64,000 nt of DNA from Paucibacter sp. TC2R-5 (GTDB taxonomy: Bacteria; Pseudomonadota; Gammaproteobacteria; Burkholderiales; Burkholderiaceae_C): the NCBI RefSeq assembly GCF_025717605.1, contig NZ_JAJIRQ010000005.1:371662-435661 (forward strand), in the 5' to 3' direction. How positions within the stretch are numbered: position 1 is the stretch's first letter; each line of letters opens with the position of its first letter. The position numbers and the translations under genes are program-made. Shown piece by piece: positions 18,293 to 27,906 of the stretch. The notes below the pieces were generated by a model, which did no database searches, was not told the DNA's origin, and saw only the letters and a program-made list of their open reading frames with translations.

Positions 18293-19228
18293 ATGACGAC
18301 CTCACACCTCACCCCCACTCCCACCCTCAATCCAAGCCCCTTCGAACTTCTTGACCCTCGCTTCGAGGACTGCGTGCGCAGCAGCGCCCAGATCGAGCAG
18401 CTCTACACCGGCTGCCGCTGGGCCGAAGGGCCAGCCTACTTTCCGGCGCAGCGCTCGCTGGTCTGGAGCGATATCCCGAATGAGCGCATGCTGCGTTTTG
18501 ACGAATGCACGGGCCAGGTCGGCGTGTTTCGGCAACCCAGCGGCTATAGCAATGGCAATACGGTTGACCGCGAGGGTCGCTTGATCACTTGCGAGCATGG
18601 CGGCCGACGCGTCGTGCGCACCGAACACGATGGCCGCATCAGCGTGCTGGCCGACTGCTATCAAGGCAAGCGTTTGAACAGCCCCAACGACGTGGTCGTC
18701 AAGTCCGACGGCACGATTTGGTTCACCGACCCGAACTACGGCATCACGTCAAACTACGAAGGCGTCAAGGCCGAGCAGGAGCAGCCCGGCTGCTATGTCT
18801 ACCGTCTGGATCCCATAACCGGCGATCTGCGCGTGGTGGTGGATGACTGCAAGGGCCCGAATGGACTGGCTTTTTCGCCCGACGAGCGCACGCTCTACAT
18901 CGTTGACACCGAGCAGGGCTGCGGCACCATGCGTCGTTTTGCAGTGGGCGCCGATGGCGTGAGTTTGAGTGGCGGTGAGGTATTCATCACATGCGAGACT
19001 GGCTTTTACGACGGCTTTCGCTGCGATGACCAAGGCCGCATCTGGACCAGTGCCGGCCGCGCCATCCACTGCCATTTGCCGGACGGCACCCTGATCGGCC
19101 GCATCAAGATGCCCGAGCGCGTGTCCAATCTCGTCTTCGGCGGCCCCAAGCGCAATCGCTTGTTCATCTGCGCGACGACGTCGCTTTACGCTGTCTTGCT
19201 GGCGGCGGATGGGGCCAAGACCTTCTGA
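18293..19228 (+). CDS. SMP-30/gluconolactonase family protein
   Basis: A 311-residue six-bladed beta-propeller lactonase. Divalent metal ligands are in WAEGPAYFPAQRSLVWSD (Glu), SPNDVVVKSDGTIWFTDPNYG (Asn), and GPNGLAFSPDERTLYIVDTE (Asn and Asp). It probably hydrolyses a sugar lactone such as gluconolactone in the cytoplasm. It stands alone, divergent from an acetyltransferase and convergent with a rhodanese gene, so substrate cannot be inferred from context. Confidence 0.88.
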   Translation: MTTSHLTPTPTLNPSPFELLDPRFEDCVRSSAQIEQLYTGCRWAEGPAYFPAQRSLVWSDIPNERMLRFDECTGQVGVFRQPSGYSNGNTVDREGRLITCEHGGRRVVRTEHDGRISVLADCYQGKRLNSPNDVVVKSDGTIWFTDPNYGITSNYEGVKAEQEQPGCYVYRLDPITGDLRVVVDDCKGPNGLAFSPDERTLYIVDTEQGCGTMRRFAVGADGVSLSGGEVFITCETGFYDGFRCDDQGRIWTSAGRAIHCHLPDGTLIGRIKMPERVSNLVFGGPKRNRLFICATTSLYAVLLAADGAKTF

Positions 19229-19242
19229 CCCGGACTAGGCCA

Positions 19243-19635
19243 TCAATGCTCGATGGACTTGCCCAGCTTCTTGCCCAGCGCAATCGCACCGCCGCCGTTG
19301 CGTACATTGGTGTAGCCCATTCGTTGCAGCAAGCCCAATGCTTGCTCGGCGCGGCCGCCCGAAGAGCAATACAGCACGATGGGCGCGTCATGGTCAGGCG
19401 CCATCTGAGAGACCAGATGACTCATCTGCGGCAGCGGCAGGCAATGCGCATCAGGGAGATGACCCGCCATGTATTCGGCATAGGAGCGCACATCGATCAG
19501 CAGCGCATCCTCTGGCAGCGCTTGTTCGCGCTGCCTGCTGCCGGCATGCGGCTGATCGGATTCATGGTGGTAGTGCGGCTCTTCTTGCGCAGCCATGTGC
19601 GCGTCAATCGGTAAATAGAACGATGCCCAGGTCAT
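19243..19635 (-). CDS. Rhodanese-like domain protein
   Basis: A 130-residue single-domain sulfurtransferase. LLIDVRSYAEYMAGHLPDAHCLPL is the rhodanese entry, and the active-site loop has the persulfide cysteine in LYCSSGGRAEQAL. The N-terminal 40 residues are His-rich (HYHHESDQPH) and may bind metal. The start has AGGAGA 7 bases upstream. No partner gene is evident. Confidence 0.85.
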   Translation of the reverse strand: MTWASFYLPIDAHMAAQEEPHYHHESDQPHAGSRQREQALPEDALLIDVRSYAEYMAGHLPDAHCLPLPQMSHLVSQMAPDHDAPIVLYCSSGGRAEQALGLLQRMGYTNVRNGGGAIALGKKLGKSIEH

Positions 19636-19868
19636 GATGGTCTTCTCCTAAAGCGCAGGGTCGACGGGCTTTAGAGCAAAAACATGGCTAGGCCAAGGAG
19701 GCTGCCTTGATCTGCTGCGAGCCGGACCCTGTTTTACATCAAGTACCAAGACTTGGCGAGTGGGAATTCAGTGACCGCTTTGTCCGTGGGCCCGCGTGTG
19801 AAATATTGTCGCTTTCCGGCCAATCGGGTGACTTGCTCTGGAAGGGGCGACTGCTCTCCCGAAACTCA

Positions 19869-20264
19869 TCAATTGCGCGCCATTGACTGCAGCATTTCGC
19901 CCATCTTCTGGTGCAGCAGATTGATCGCCTTGAGCGGTCGGATCATGACCTTGAAGTCGCAGATGCGGCCGGCTTCATCCCAACGGATGATGTCGACGCC
20001 ATTGATTTCAATCCCGTCCACCTCGGCGATGAATTCCAGCATTGTGTCCCGAGGCCCGACGATCTCTCGCAAGTAGCGGAACTTGCCCGGCTTGAGCAGC
20101 ACTTGCAGCGCGCCGGCCAAATACATGCGGGTCAAGGCTTTGCCCTGCTGCGGTTTGTGCACCACGGGCGAATGGAAGATCACGTCGTCTGCAAGCAGTT
20201 CGTCGAGCGCCTGCGCGTCGGCACTGTCGATGATGTGATGCCAAAGCTTCAAGGTGTCCAACAT
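19869..20264 (-). CDS. SnoaL-like (NTF2 fold) protein
   Basis: A 131-residue protein of the SnoaL/NTF2 fold: WHHIIDSADAQALDELLADDVIFHSPV start, FIAEVDGIEINGVDIIRWDEAGRICDFKVMIRP end. Such proteins bind small hydrophobic ligands or act as isomerases; the function here is unknown. It lies 30 bp downstream of the MocR regulator on the same strand, with GAGGAAC before the ATG, so the two are probably cotranscribed. Confidence 0.75.
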   Translation of the reverse strand: MLDTLKLWHHIIDSADAQALDELLADDVIFHSPVVHKPQQGKALTRMYLAGALQVLLKPGKFRYLREIVGPRDTMLEFIAEVDGIEINGVDIIRWDEAGRICDFKVMIRPLKAINLLHQKMGEMLQSMARN

Positions 20265-20283
20265 GCGGGTTCCTCAGTGTTTG

Positions 20284-20299
20284 TATAGCCTATGCTATA
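20284..20299. repeat. AT-rich inverted repeat at the MocR gene 3' end
   Basis: TATAGC-CTAT-GCTATA overlaps the MocR stop codon and lies upstream of the SnoaL-like gene start. It may be an operator or a processing site. No T-tract follows. Confidence 0.25.
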
Positions 20300-21743
20300 T
20301 CTTCGCCAGCTGCTTCACGGCTGCCTGAATTTCTGCCGGCGTGAGCGCGGCGAAGCCCAAGAGCCAACCGTCCAGTTTCGAGGGCCCAAGGTATAGGCCG
20401 CTCAATCCTGGCGTCAGCAGACCCAAGCGGGCGGCTCTTTGAGTGAGCTGCTGCTCTTCACTTGGCGGCAGCAGGGCGGCAATTTGCAAGCCACCAGCGC
20501 TAGGCTGTGGCCGCAGCCAGCTGCCAACTTTCGACTGCAGCTCGTTCAAAAGCAGTTCCCGTCGTTGGCGGTAGAGCTGGCGCATCAGGCGCAGATGGGC
20601 GGCGAAATGGCCTTGTTTGATGAAGTCGGCAGTGACGGCCTGGGTCAATTGCGCGCTGTGGCCATCTTGCACGCTGCGCGCCAGTCTCAACGGCGCAATC
20701 AGCTCGCGCGGCACCACCATATAGGCCAGCCGCAAGGACGGAAACAGGGTTTTGGAAAACGTGCCCAGATAGAGCACCCGCTGCGGGTCTTGCTCGGCCT
20801 GCAGGCCTTGCAGCGCGGGCATCGGGCGTCCCTCATAGTGGAACTCGCTGTCGTAGTCATCTTCAATCAGCCAACAGCCTTCGCGTTTGGCCAGATCCAG
20901 CAACTGCAGGCGCCGCGGCAAACTGAGTGCGACCCCGCTGGGGTATTGGTGCGAGGGCGTCAGGTAAATCAGCTTGGGCGCCGGAACTTCGCTGGGCGCC
21001 TGCATGCCCTCTTGATCCACCGGCACCGCTTGCAGCTGCGCCCCGGCTGTGGCGAAAGCAGTGGCCGCACCGCGGTAGCCGGGTTCCTCCAGCCAAACGC
21101 GGTCGCCTTCGTCCAGCAGCAGGCTGGCCAGTAGCTGCAAAGCTTGCTGCGAGCTGGTCAGCACCAGCACTTGGTCGGCATCGCAGCGCAGGCCGCGTGA
21201 TTGGCGCAGATAGTCGGCGATGGCGACCCGCAGCTCCTCGCGGCCCTGCGGGTCGCCATAGCCCAAGAGCTGGTGGCCTTGCGGCCCGTTCAAGCGGCGG
21301 GCGTGCAACTGGCGCCAAAGTTGGATCGGGAAGGCTCGTAGATCTGGGCTGCCGGCGGCAAAGGGCAGGGGCAGCTGAGGATCCTCGCAGCCGCCGCCCG
21401 CGACGATGCGCTCGCCGCGCTTGGACAAGCTCAAGGGCGTCGCTATAGCGTGCTGCTGATTGCGCTTGCTGTCCGTGAAGCCTTTGAAGGCCACAAAGCT
21501 GCCCTGGCCCACGCTGCGGCGCAGATAGCCCTCGGCCTCCAGCTGGGTGTAAGCCGCCTCAACCGTCACGCGAGACAGGCCCAAGTCCAGCGCAAGCACT
21601 CGGCTGGCCGGCAGCCGCTCGGATTGCCGCAGCTCGCCCATGTGCATGGTCTGGCGCAAGCTGGCACAGAGTTGCTCGCGCCGGCCGAGGCCTTGTTGAG
21701 CTTCGCGCTCAAAACGTTGCAACCAGAGTCTGGGCTTGTCCAT
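20295..21743 (-). CDS. MocR-type (GntR/aminotransferase) transcriptional regulator
   Basis: A 482-residue regulator fusing a GntR winged helix (about residues 12-82, with LPASRVLALDLGLSRVTVEAAY) to a fold-type I aminotransferase domain. The domain includes VLTSSQQALQLLASLL, LIEDDYDSEFHYEG and the probable PLP-binding Lys in GTFSKTLFPSLRL. PdxR, GabR and TauR belong to this family; they bind PLP and usually control the divergent gene. Here the divergent gene encodes a rhodanese followed by a GNAT. Which metabolite is sensed cannot be deduced. Confidence 0.92.
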   Translation of the reverse strand: MDKPRLWLQRFEREAQQGLGRREQLCASLRQTMHMGELRQSERLPASRVLALDLGLSRVTVEAAYTQLEAEGYLRRSVGQGSFVAFKGFTDSKRNQQHAIATPLSLSKRGERIVAGGGCEDPQLPLPFAAGSPDLRAFPIQLWRQLHARRLNGPQGHQLLGYGDPQGREELRVAIADYLRQSRGLRCDADQVLVLTSSQQALQLLASLLLDEGDRVWLEEPGYRGAATAFATAGAQLQAVPVDQEGMQAPSEVPAPKLIYLTPSHQYPSGVALSLPRRLQLLDLAKREGCWLIEDDYDSEFHYEGRPMPALQGLQAEQDPQRVLYLGTFSKTLFPSLRLAYMVVPRELIAPLRLARSVQDGHSAQLTQAVTADFIKQGHFAAHLRLMRQLYRQRRELLLNELQSKVGSWLRPQPSAGGLQIAALLPPSEEQQLTQRAARLGLLTPGLSGLYLGPSKLDGWLLGFAALTPAEIQAAVKQLAKI

Positions 21744-21832
21744 TGGTCTTATTGCATGTGCTGAATGGGTATTAATGTTAAGGCCAAGCTGGCAGACACT
21801 GTGTACACCTTTTCACCACGAGACGCCCCATC

Positions 21833-22300
21833 ATGAGCACGAATGAAAACCTTGCGCCCTCTTCGGTGCTGCTGCACTACCCTGCGCCAAGCCCGGCCGA
21901 GAGCGCCGCTTTCATGCTGGCAAAGCTGCACTACCACGCCGATGCCTGGGATGTGGCCGAAGACCTGAGTGCCGGCTTTGACGAGATCGTCGTCATCGAC
22001 ACCAGAGCCGAAGTCCATTACGCCGCCGGTCATGTGCCCGGTGCCGTCAATCTGCCGCACCGCCTGATGGACGAAGCCAGCACCGCGATGCTGGACCGCA
22101 GCAAGACCTACATCTGCTACTGCGACGGCATAGGCTGCAACGGCTCCACCAAGGGCGCCTACAAGCTCGCCAGTTTGGGCTTCAAGGTTAAGGAAATGCT
22201 CGGCGGCCTGGACTTCTGGAAGCGCGATGGTCATCCGGTCGCCACCGGCAGCGAGCCCGGCAGCCTGCGCGGCGCGTCGCTGATCGCTTGTGCTTGCTGA
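21833..22300 (+). CDS. Rhodanese-like domain protein
   Basis: A 155-residue sulfurtransferase. VVIDTRAEVHYAAGHVPGAVNLPH and the active-site loop ICYCDGIGCNGSTKGA (two nearby cysteines) identify the domain. The N-terminal 45 residues are an extra helical segment. It is transcribed divergently from the MocR gene with 89 bp between the start codons, so it is the likely regulatory target. The downstream GNAT gene may be in the same transcript. Confidence 0.83.
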   Translation: MSTNENLAPSSVLLHYPAPSPAESAAFMLAKLHYHADAWDVAEDLSAGFDEIVVIDTRAEVHYAAGHVPGAVNLPHRLMDEASTAMLDRSKTYICYCDGIGCNGSTKGAYKLASLGFKVKEMLGGLDFWKRDGHPVATGSEPGSLRGASLIACAC

Positions 22301-22328
22301 GCCGAGCCGCCGGCTCGAATCTGGCGTG

Positions 22329-22778
22329 ATGACGATTCGCTCGGCCGTGCCTAGCCAGGCCGCAGACATGGCGGAACTGGCGCAGCTCTGTGGCGAGCAT
22401 GCCGAATATGAAGGCCTGACTCCTTGTCGTGATGCAGACTTCAGCCAGCGTTTGGCCATCGCAATTGGTGCCGGGCGTTTGCATGTCTGGCTGGCGCAGC
22501 AGGGCGAACAAGCACTCGCCTATGCCAGCGCGACCCTGGATTTTTCAACCCTGGCGGCCCAGCCTTTTATGCATATGGACTGCCTCTACCTGCGTCCGGC
22601 AGCGCGAGCCCAAGGCCTGGGTGCACGCTTGCTGCACACGGTTGCGGACTTTGCTCGGCAGCGGCGCTGCCAGGCCATGCAATGGCAGACGCCGCTGTGG
22701 AACGAAGGCGCCACGCGCTTTTATCTACGCCAAGGTGCGATGGCGCTGAGCAAAACGCGCTTCAGTCTGGCGCTGTGA
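22329..22778 (+). CDS. GNAT family N-acetyltransferase
   Basis: A 149-residue acetyltransferase. MTIRSAVPSQAADMAELAQLC opens the fold, and MDCLYLRPAARAQGLGARLLHTVADFARQR contains the acetyl-CoA motif. It ends with WNEGATRFYLRQGA. An upstream in-frame GTG at 22290 would overlap the rhodanese stop; ATG 22329 matches the family start. Substrate unknown; the context points to the MocR-controlled set. Confidence 0.85.
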   Translation: MTIRSAVPSQAADMAELAQLCGEHAEYEGLTPCRDADFSQRLAIAIGAGRLHVWLAQQGEQALAYASATLDFSTLAAQPFMHMDCLYLRPAARAQGLGARLLHTVADFARQRRCQAMQWQTPLWNEGATRFYLRQGAMALSKTRFSLAL

Positions 22779-22824
22779 CATGGCGACTCTCTGCCGGTCA
22801 GGCGGGACAGGGCGCGCCCTTGGG

Positions 22825-23370
22825 TCAGGCCGCCCGGCGCAGCTTGACGGCGGGGAAGTCCACCGGCACGGCGAAGGCGATGTTCACATAGTTGGTGAAC
22901 AGATTGAGCGCCACATGGGCGAGGATCTCGGTGATCTCCGCGTTGTCGAAACCCACGGCGCGCAACGCTTGAACGTCGGCATCGCCGACCTGGCCGCGCT
23001 CATTGACGAGCTTGAGCGCGAAGCGCAATGCCGCCTGCGTCTTGGGATCAGCGGATTCCCCGGCCTGGGCATGCCGCATCTCCTCGGCGCTGGCGCCGGC
23101 CTTGCGACCCAGCGCGGTGTGCGCGGCCAGGCAGTACTCGCAGGCATTGCGGTCGGCCACCGCCACGGCGATTTGCTCGCCGAGCTTGGCCGGGATCACG
23201 CCGCCGCCTAGCGCGCCAAACGCGCTCCACATGCTGCTCAAGGCGGCCGGCGAATTCGCCACGGCGCGGAACATATTCGGCACCGTGCCGAAGGCGCCGT
23301 GGACGGCGTTGAGCAAGGCTTTGCGCTCGGCAGTGGTGGCGGCGCGGTCGATCAGAGGAATGCGGTTCAT
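22825..23370 (-). CDS. Carboxymuconolactone decarboxylase / AhpD-like protein
   Basis: A 181-residue alkylhydroperoxidase-like protein. The CxxC-type redox pair is replaced by the CEYCLAAHTALG motif, which contains both cysteines and the histidine of AhpD-type enzymes. It is therefore probably an active peroxidase or disulfide reductase. It is divergent from an AraC regulator, a frequent pairing. The ATG at 23370 begins MNRIPLIDRAATTAERKAL. An upstream in-frame extension of 35 residues runs into the promoter region and was rejected. Confidence 0.88.
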   Translation of the reverse strand: MNRIPLIDRAATTAERKALLNAVHGAFGTVPNMFRAVANSPAALSSMWSAFGALGGGVIPAKLGEQIAVAVADRNACEYCLAAHTALGRKAGASAEEMRHAQAGESADPKTQAALRFALKLVNERGQVGDADVQALRAVGFDNAEITEILAHVALNLFTNYVNIAFAVPVDFPAVKLRRAA

Positions 23371-23509
23371 GGTGTGTCCTTGTGTAGTTGCTTGGGGTTT
23401 GTGTCTTGCGGCACACCAGCAGTTTCTGTCCGCTTGAAGAGCGAATTGCTGCTTAAAATCCAAACAACATACCAATTCGTCCGAGGCTTGCTTGAATCCT
23501 CACGCGCCC

Positions 23510-24382
23510 ATGCCCGCAACTTCCGCGCCGCCACTTGATCGCCTGTCGTCGCTGCTCGATCGCTTCCGGGTGCGAGCGCATCTTTTCCATGCCGGGGCTT
23601 TGTGCGGGGTGACGCATTTCGACGCCCAGCCGGGCCGCGCTTTCATGCATGTGCTGCGCCGGGGTGAAATGGTGCTGACGCACCCGCCAGGCAGCGCCGC
23701 GCCACGCAAAGTGAAAGTGAGCGAACCTACGCTGCTGTTTTACCCGCGGCCGCTGGCGCATCAATTCCGTAACGCGCCCAGCGAAGGTGCCGACTTTGTG
23801 TGCGCCACCCTGGACTTTGAAGGCGGCGAGCGCCATCCACTGGTGGCGGCCCTGCCGCCGGTTTTGGTCTTGCCCTTGCGCTCGGTGGACGGGCTCGAGC
23901 CGACGCTGGCGCTGCTGTTCGCGGAGACCGAACGCTTGCGCTGTGGTCAGCGCCTTTTGGCCGACCGTTTGTTTGAGGTCTTGTTGCTGCAGTTGCTGCG
24001 CTGGTTGCTCGATCACCCCGAGCAGGCTGGCATGCCGGCGGGCCTGATCTATGGGCTGGCGAACCCGAAGCTGGCGCGTGCGCTGACGGCCCTGCATGAG
24101 GCGCCGGGCGAGGCTTGGTCGCTGCAGAGCATGGCGCTGGTGGCGGGTATGTCGCGCAGCAGCTTCGCAGCCGAGTTCAAACAGCAGCTTGGCCGCACGC
24201 CGGCCGAATACCTGTTGCAGTGGCGGGTCTCGCTCGCGCGATCGATGCTGCTGGGCGGCTCGTCCATCAAGAGTGCCGGTGAGGCGCTGGGTTATGCCAG
24301 CGCCGCCTCGTTCTCGCGCGCGTTCACCCAAGCGAGTGGGCAGGCGCCCCGGGCTTGGCTGTCGCAGCAGCGCCAGGGCTAA
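23510..24382 (+). CDS. AraC family transcriptional regulator with cupin domain
   Basis: A 290-residue regulator. The N-terminal cupin-type ligand domain (about residues 15-180) has LFHAGALCGVTHFDAQPGRAFMHVLRRG. The double helix-turn-helix lies in the last 100 residues: WSLQSMALVAGMSRSSFAAEFKQQLGRTP and LGYASAASFSRAFTQASGQAP. It faces the AhpD-like gene with 139 bp between the starts and probably activates it. A TTG six codons upstream is another possible start. Confidence 0.9.
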   Translation: MPATSAPPLDRLSSLLDRFRVRAHLFHAGALCGVTHFDAQPGRAFMHVLRRGEMVLTHPPGSAAPRKVKVSEPTLLFYPRPLAHQFRNAPSEGADFVCATLDFEGGERHPLVAALPPVLVLPLRSVDGLEPTLALLFAETERLRCGQRLLADRLFEVLLLQLLRWLLDHPEQAGMPAGLIYGLANPKLARALTALHEAPGEAWSLQSMALVAGMSRSSFAAEFKQQLGRTPAEYLLQWRVSLARSMLLGGSSIKSAGEALGYASAASFSRAFTQASGQAPRAWLSQQRQG

Positions 24383-24402
24383 GCCTCAAGTCTTGGGCAC
24401 AA

Positions 24403-24441
24403 GGCGCTAAGCACCAAGCACTAAGCACAATGCCTAGCGCC
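24403..24441. terminator. Inverted repeat between convergent genes
   Basis: GGCGCTA (24403-24409) and TAGCGCC (24435-24441) bracket a 25-base loop containing repeated CTAAGCAC units. It sits between the AraC gene end and the icmF end and may act as a bidirectional terminator, although it has no T-tract. Confidence 0.35.
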
Positions 24442-24450
24442 TAGCCGGCC

Positions 24451-27400
24451 TTACATGCTGCGCCGATACTGCCCGCCCACCTCGAACAAGGCCGAAGTGA
24501 TCTGGCCCAGCGAGCAAACCCGCACCGCATCCATCAGCACCTCGAAGACATTTTTGTTGTCGATGACGGCCTGCTGCAAACGCTGCAACTGAGCGGCGCT
24601 GTCGGCCGCATGCGTGGCGTGGAAGTCGCGCAAGCGATGCAGCTGGGACTGCTTTTCTTCGTCGGTGGAGCGCGCCAGCTCGATGCTTTCCATCACCTGG
24701 TCGCCATGCGGGTTGCGGAAGGTGTTGACACCGATGATCGGGTACTCGCCGGTGTGCTTGAGCATCTCGTAGTGCATGCTCTCTTCCTGGATCTTGCTGC
24801 GCTGGTAGCCGGTTTCCATCGCACCCAGCACGCCGCCGCGCTCGGCAATTTTCTCGAACTCGCTCAGCACCGCTTCTTCCAGCAGTTCGGTCAGCTCTTC
24901 GATGATGAAAGCGCCTTGGCTGGGGTTTTCGTTCTTGGCCAGGCCCCATTCGCGGTTGATGATCAGTTGGATCGCCATCGCGCGGCGCACCGACTCTTCG
25001 GTCGGCGTCGTGATCGCCTCATCGAAAGCATTGGTGTGCAGGCTGTTGCAGTTGTCATAGATCGCGATCAAGGCCTGCAGCGTGGTGCGGATGTCGTTGA
25101 ACTGGATCTCTTGCGCGTGCAGGCTGCGGCCCGAGGTTTGGATGTGATATTTGAGCTTTTGGCTGCGCTCATTGGCGCCGTATTTGTCGCGCATCGCCAC
25201 CGCCCAGATGCGCCGCGCCACGCGGCCCAGCACCGTGTACTCGGGGTCCATGCCGTTGGAGAAGAAGAAGCTCAGGTTCGGCGCGAAGTCATCGATGTGC
25301 ATGCCGCGCGCCAGATAGGCTTCGACAAAGGTGAAGCCATTGGAGAGTGTGAGTGCCAGCTGGCTGATCGGATTCGCGCCGGCCTCGGCGATGTGATAAC
25401 CACTGATCGAGACGGAGTAGAAATTGCGCACATTGTGGTGCACGAAGAACTCGGCGATGTCACCCATCACCTTCAGGCTGAACTCGGTCGAGAAGATGCA
25501 GGTGTTCTGGCCCTGGTCTTCCTTCAGGATGTCGGCCTGCACGGTGCCGCGCACATTGGCCAAAACCCAGTCCTTGATCTTGGCGGCTTCGTCAGCGGTC
25601 GGGTCGCGGTGATTGTCCGCTTTGAACTTGGCGAGGTTCTGGTCTATCGCGGTGTTCATGAACATCGCCAGAATCGTCGGCGCCGGGCCGTTGATCGTCA
25701 TCGACACCGAGGTCGTCGGACTGCACAGATCGAAGCCGTCGTAGAGCACCTTCATATCGTCCAGCGTCGCGATGCTGACGCCGGAGTTACCGACCTTGCC
25801 GTAGATGTCCGGGCGCGGTGCGGGGTCGGCGCCATAGAGCGTGACCGAGTCGAAAGCGGTCGACAAGCGCTTGGCCGGCATACCGGAGCTGACCAGTTTG
25901 AAGCGGCGGTTGGTGCGGAAGGCATCGCCTTCGCCGGCGAACATACGGGTCGGATCTTCGCCCTCGCGCTTGAAGGCGAACACGCCGGCGGTATAGGGAA
26001 AGCTGCCGGGCACATTTTCCAGCAGCAGCCATTTCAGCAGCTCGCCATGGCATTCATAGGCCGGCAACACGACCTTGCGGATCTTGGTGCCCGAGAGGCT
26101 GGTGTGAACGAGGTTGGTGCGGATTTCCTTGTCGCGGATCTTCACCACATATTCGTCGCCGCCGTAAGCCTGCTGCATATCCGGCCATTGCTTGAGCAAT
26201 TGGCGGGCCGGGGCGTCCATCTGCGCTTCGCGCGCTTCGGCCAAGTCGCTCAAGGCCATACGCGCGCCTTGCTTGTCCGGGTTGGCTTCCAGCAGCATGC
26301 GTGAGCTGCCCCAGAGTTGCTGGATCTCGCGCGCCAGCGTCGCTTGTTGACGGGAGCGCTTTTTGTAGCCGCGCACGGTATCGGAAATCTCGGCCAGATA
26401 ACGCACACGTGCAGCGGGCACCACCGGGGTTTGGTGGGTGCTGTGGCGGGTGTTCACTTGCGGCAGGCGGCCTTCGTTCAGCTGCAGGCCCAAGTCGGCA
26501 AGGCGCGGCTTCAGGGCTTGGTAGAGCGCGGTCACCCCGTCATCATTGAAGCGGCTGGCCATGGTGCCGAAGACCGGCATCTGATCCGGCGCTGTGGTCC
26601 AGGCTTCCTTGTTGCGCTGCACCTGTTTGGCGACATCGCGGATCGCATCGAGCGCGCCCTTGCGGTCGAACTTGTTGATCGCGACGAACTCGGCGAAGTC
26701 CAGCATGTCGATTTTTTCGAGCTGGCTGGCCGCGCCAAATTCCGGCGTCATCACGTACATCGGCACATCGACATGCGGCACGATGGCCGCGTCGCCCTGT
26801 CCAATGCCCGAGGTCTCGACGATGATCAAATCGAAGCCGGCCACCTTGGCCGCTGCGATCGCATCGGGCAGGGCAGGGGAGATTTCGCTGCCGAAGTCGC
26901 GCGTGGCTAAGGAGCGCATGAATACTCGCTGACCTTGGCTCCAGGGGCCGATCGCGTTCATTCGGATCCGATCGCCCAAGAGCGCACCGCCGCTCTTGCG
27001 GCGCGACGGATCGATTGAGATCACGGCCACGCGCAAAGCATCGTTCTGGTCCAGCCGCAGGCGGCGGATCAACTCATCGGTCAGGCTACTTTTGCCGGCG
27101 CCACCGGTGCCGGTGATGCCCAGCACGGGCACCCTGATGCTCTTGGCGGCGGCTTGCAACTCGGCGACCAACGCCTTGTCCGCCTTATCGTTCTCAAGCG
27201 CCGTGATCAGTTGGGCCAAGGAGCGCCAAGCGCCTTCGCCATGGCCTTGCAGGCTGCTCAAGGCCTTGGGGGCATAGACGCTGAAGTCCTGGTCGGCCTT
27301 CATCACCATCTCGCCGATCATGCCTTGGAGGCCCATGCGCTGGCCGTCCTCTGGGCTAAAGATGCGCACGCCATGCTCGGCCAGATCGCGGATCTCGGCC

Positions 27401-27741
27401 GGCACGATCACACCGCCGCCGCCGCCAAAGACTTGGATATGCGAGCCGCCGCGAGCCTTCAGCAACTCGACCATATATTTGAAGTACTCGACATGGCCGC
27501 CCTGGTAGCTGCTGATCGCAATGCCTTGCGCGTCTTCTTGCAGTGCTGCGGTGACGACCTCGTCGACCGAGCGGTTGTGGCCCAGGTGGATCACCTCGAC
27601 GCCCATGCCTTGCAAGATGCGCCGCATGATGTTGATGGCGGCGTCATGGCCGTCAAACAGGCTGGCGGCCGTTACAAAGCGCACCTTGTTGGACGGGCGG
27701 TAGTTGGCGAGGGCCTTGTATTCGGCGGACAAATCGGTCAT
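24451..27741 (-). CDS. icmF: Fused isobutyryl-CoA mutase (IcmF)
   Basis: Adenosylcobalamin enzyme interconverting isobutyryl-CoA and n-butyryl-CoA (some also use isovaleryl/pivalyl-CoA). One 1096-residue chain carries the B12-binding domain, a MeaB-like GTPase chaperone and the mutase barrel. The B12 His is in [11 protein letters not shown] (residues 29-39). The Walker A GTGGAGKS is at 211-218, then [21 protein letters not shown] and NKFDRKG for GTP. The mutase part contains [18 protein letters not shown] and [18 protein letters not shown] 27741 has GGAGA before it. A perfect LiuR-like operator overlaps its promoter, so regulation with branched-chain catabolism is likely. Confidence 0.95.
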   Translation of the reverse strand: MTDLSAEYKALANYRPSNKVRFVTAASLFDGHDAAINIMRRILQGMGVEVIHLGHNRSVDEVVTAALQEDAQGIAISSYQGGHVEYFKYMVELLKARGGSHIQVFGGGGGVIVPAEIRDLAEHGVRIFSPEDGQRMGLQGMIGEMVMKADQDFSVYAPKALSSLQGHGEGAWRSLAQLITALENDKADKALVAELQAAAKSIRVPVLGITGTGGAGKSSLTDELIRRLRLDQNDALRVAVISIDPSRRKSGGALLGDRIRMNAIGPWSQGQRVFMRSLATRDFGSEISPALPDAIAAAKVAGFDLIIVETSGIGQGDAAIVPHVDVPMYVMTPEFGAASQLEKIDMLDFAEFVAINKFDRKGALDAIRDVAKQVQRNKEAWTTAPDQMPVFGTMASRFNDDGVTALYQALKPRLADLGLQLNEGRLPQVNTRHSTHQTPVVPAARVRYLAEISDTVRGYKKRSRQQATLAREIQQLWGSSRMLLEANPDKQGARMALSDLAEAREAQMDAPARQLLKQWPDMQQAYGGDEYVVKIRDKEIRTNLVHTSLSGTKIRKVVLPAYECHGELLKWLLLENVPGSFPYTAGVFAFKREGEDPTRMFAGEGDAFRTNRRFKLVSSGMPAKRLSTAFDSVTLYGADPAPRPDIYGKVGNSGVSIATLDDMKVLYDGFDLCSPTTSVSMTINGPAPTILAMFMNTAIDQNLAKFKADNHRDPTADEAAKIKDWVLANVRGTVQADILKEDQGQNTCIFSTEFSLKVMGDIAEFFVHHNVRNFYSVSISGYHIAEAGANPISQLALTLSNGFTFVEAYLARGMHIDDFAPNLSFFFSNGMDPEYTVLGRVARRIWAVAMRDKYGANERSQKLKYHIQTSGRSLHAQEIQFNDIRTTLQALIAIYDNCNSLHTNAFDEAITTPTEESVRRAMAIQLIINREWGLAKNENPSQGAFIIEELTELLEEAVLSEFEKIAERGGVLGAMETGYQRSKIQEESMHYEMLKHTGEYPIIGVNTFRNPHGDQVMESIELARSTDEEKQSQLHRLRDFHATHAADSAAQLQRLQQAVIDNKNVFEVLMDAVRVCSLGQITSALFEVGGQYRRSM

Positions 27742-27808
27742 GGCGGGTCTCCAGCGGCAGCGGCTAATGTCTTCAGGCTTGCCGGTTTGTAGCAGCAAAA
27801 CTGCTGTG

Positions 27809-27843
27809 ATTCTAGGGCTTGATTGACGTTTACGTAAACGTCA
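27809..27843 (-). promoter_or_regulatory. icmF promoter with LiuR-like operator
   Basis: A perfect 20-bp palindrome, TGACGTTTACGTAAACGTCA, occupies 27824-27843. It fits the known LiuR (MerR family) operator type in Proteobacteria. On the minus strand a -10 TAGAAT (27809-27814) follows a -35-like TTTACG (27833-27838) by 18 bp, so the operator covers the -35 and spacer, as expected for a MerR-family site. A near-identical copy precedes the liuR gene at 59653. Confidence 0.75.
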
Positions 27844-27880
27844 GGTTGACGGGGTGTTGACGAAATGGATGGCGATTAAA

Positions 27881-27900
27881 TGAACCTGACCCCATTTAAG
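27881..27900 (+). repeat. 20-bp dispersed repeat, copy 1
   Basis: TGAACCTGACCCCATTTAAG, identical to 29216-29235; the two flank the HD-GYP gene. This copy also forms a TTAAATG-N10-CATTTAA inverted repeat (27876-27899). It resembles the GGGGTCAG-type motifs associated with RAYT-type elements, but no transposase is present. Confidence 0.7.
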
Positions 27901-27906
27901 GGGTGC

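Noticed and set aside
18192..18305. N-terminal extension of the acetyltransferase at 17658
   Set aside because: Basic, low-complexity residues unlike the family, and the region is the divergent promoter.
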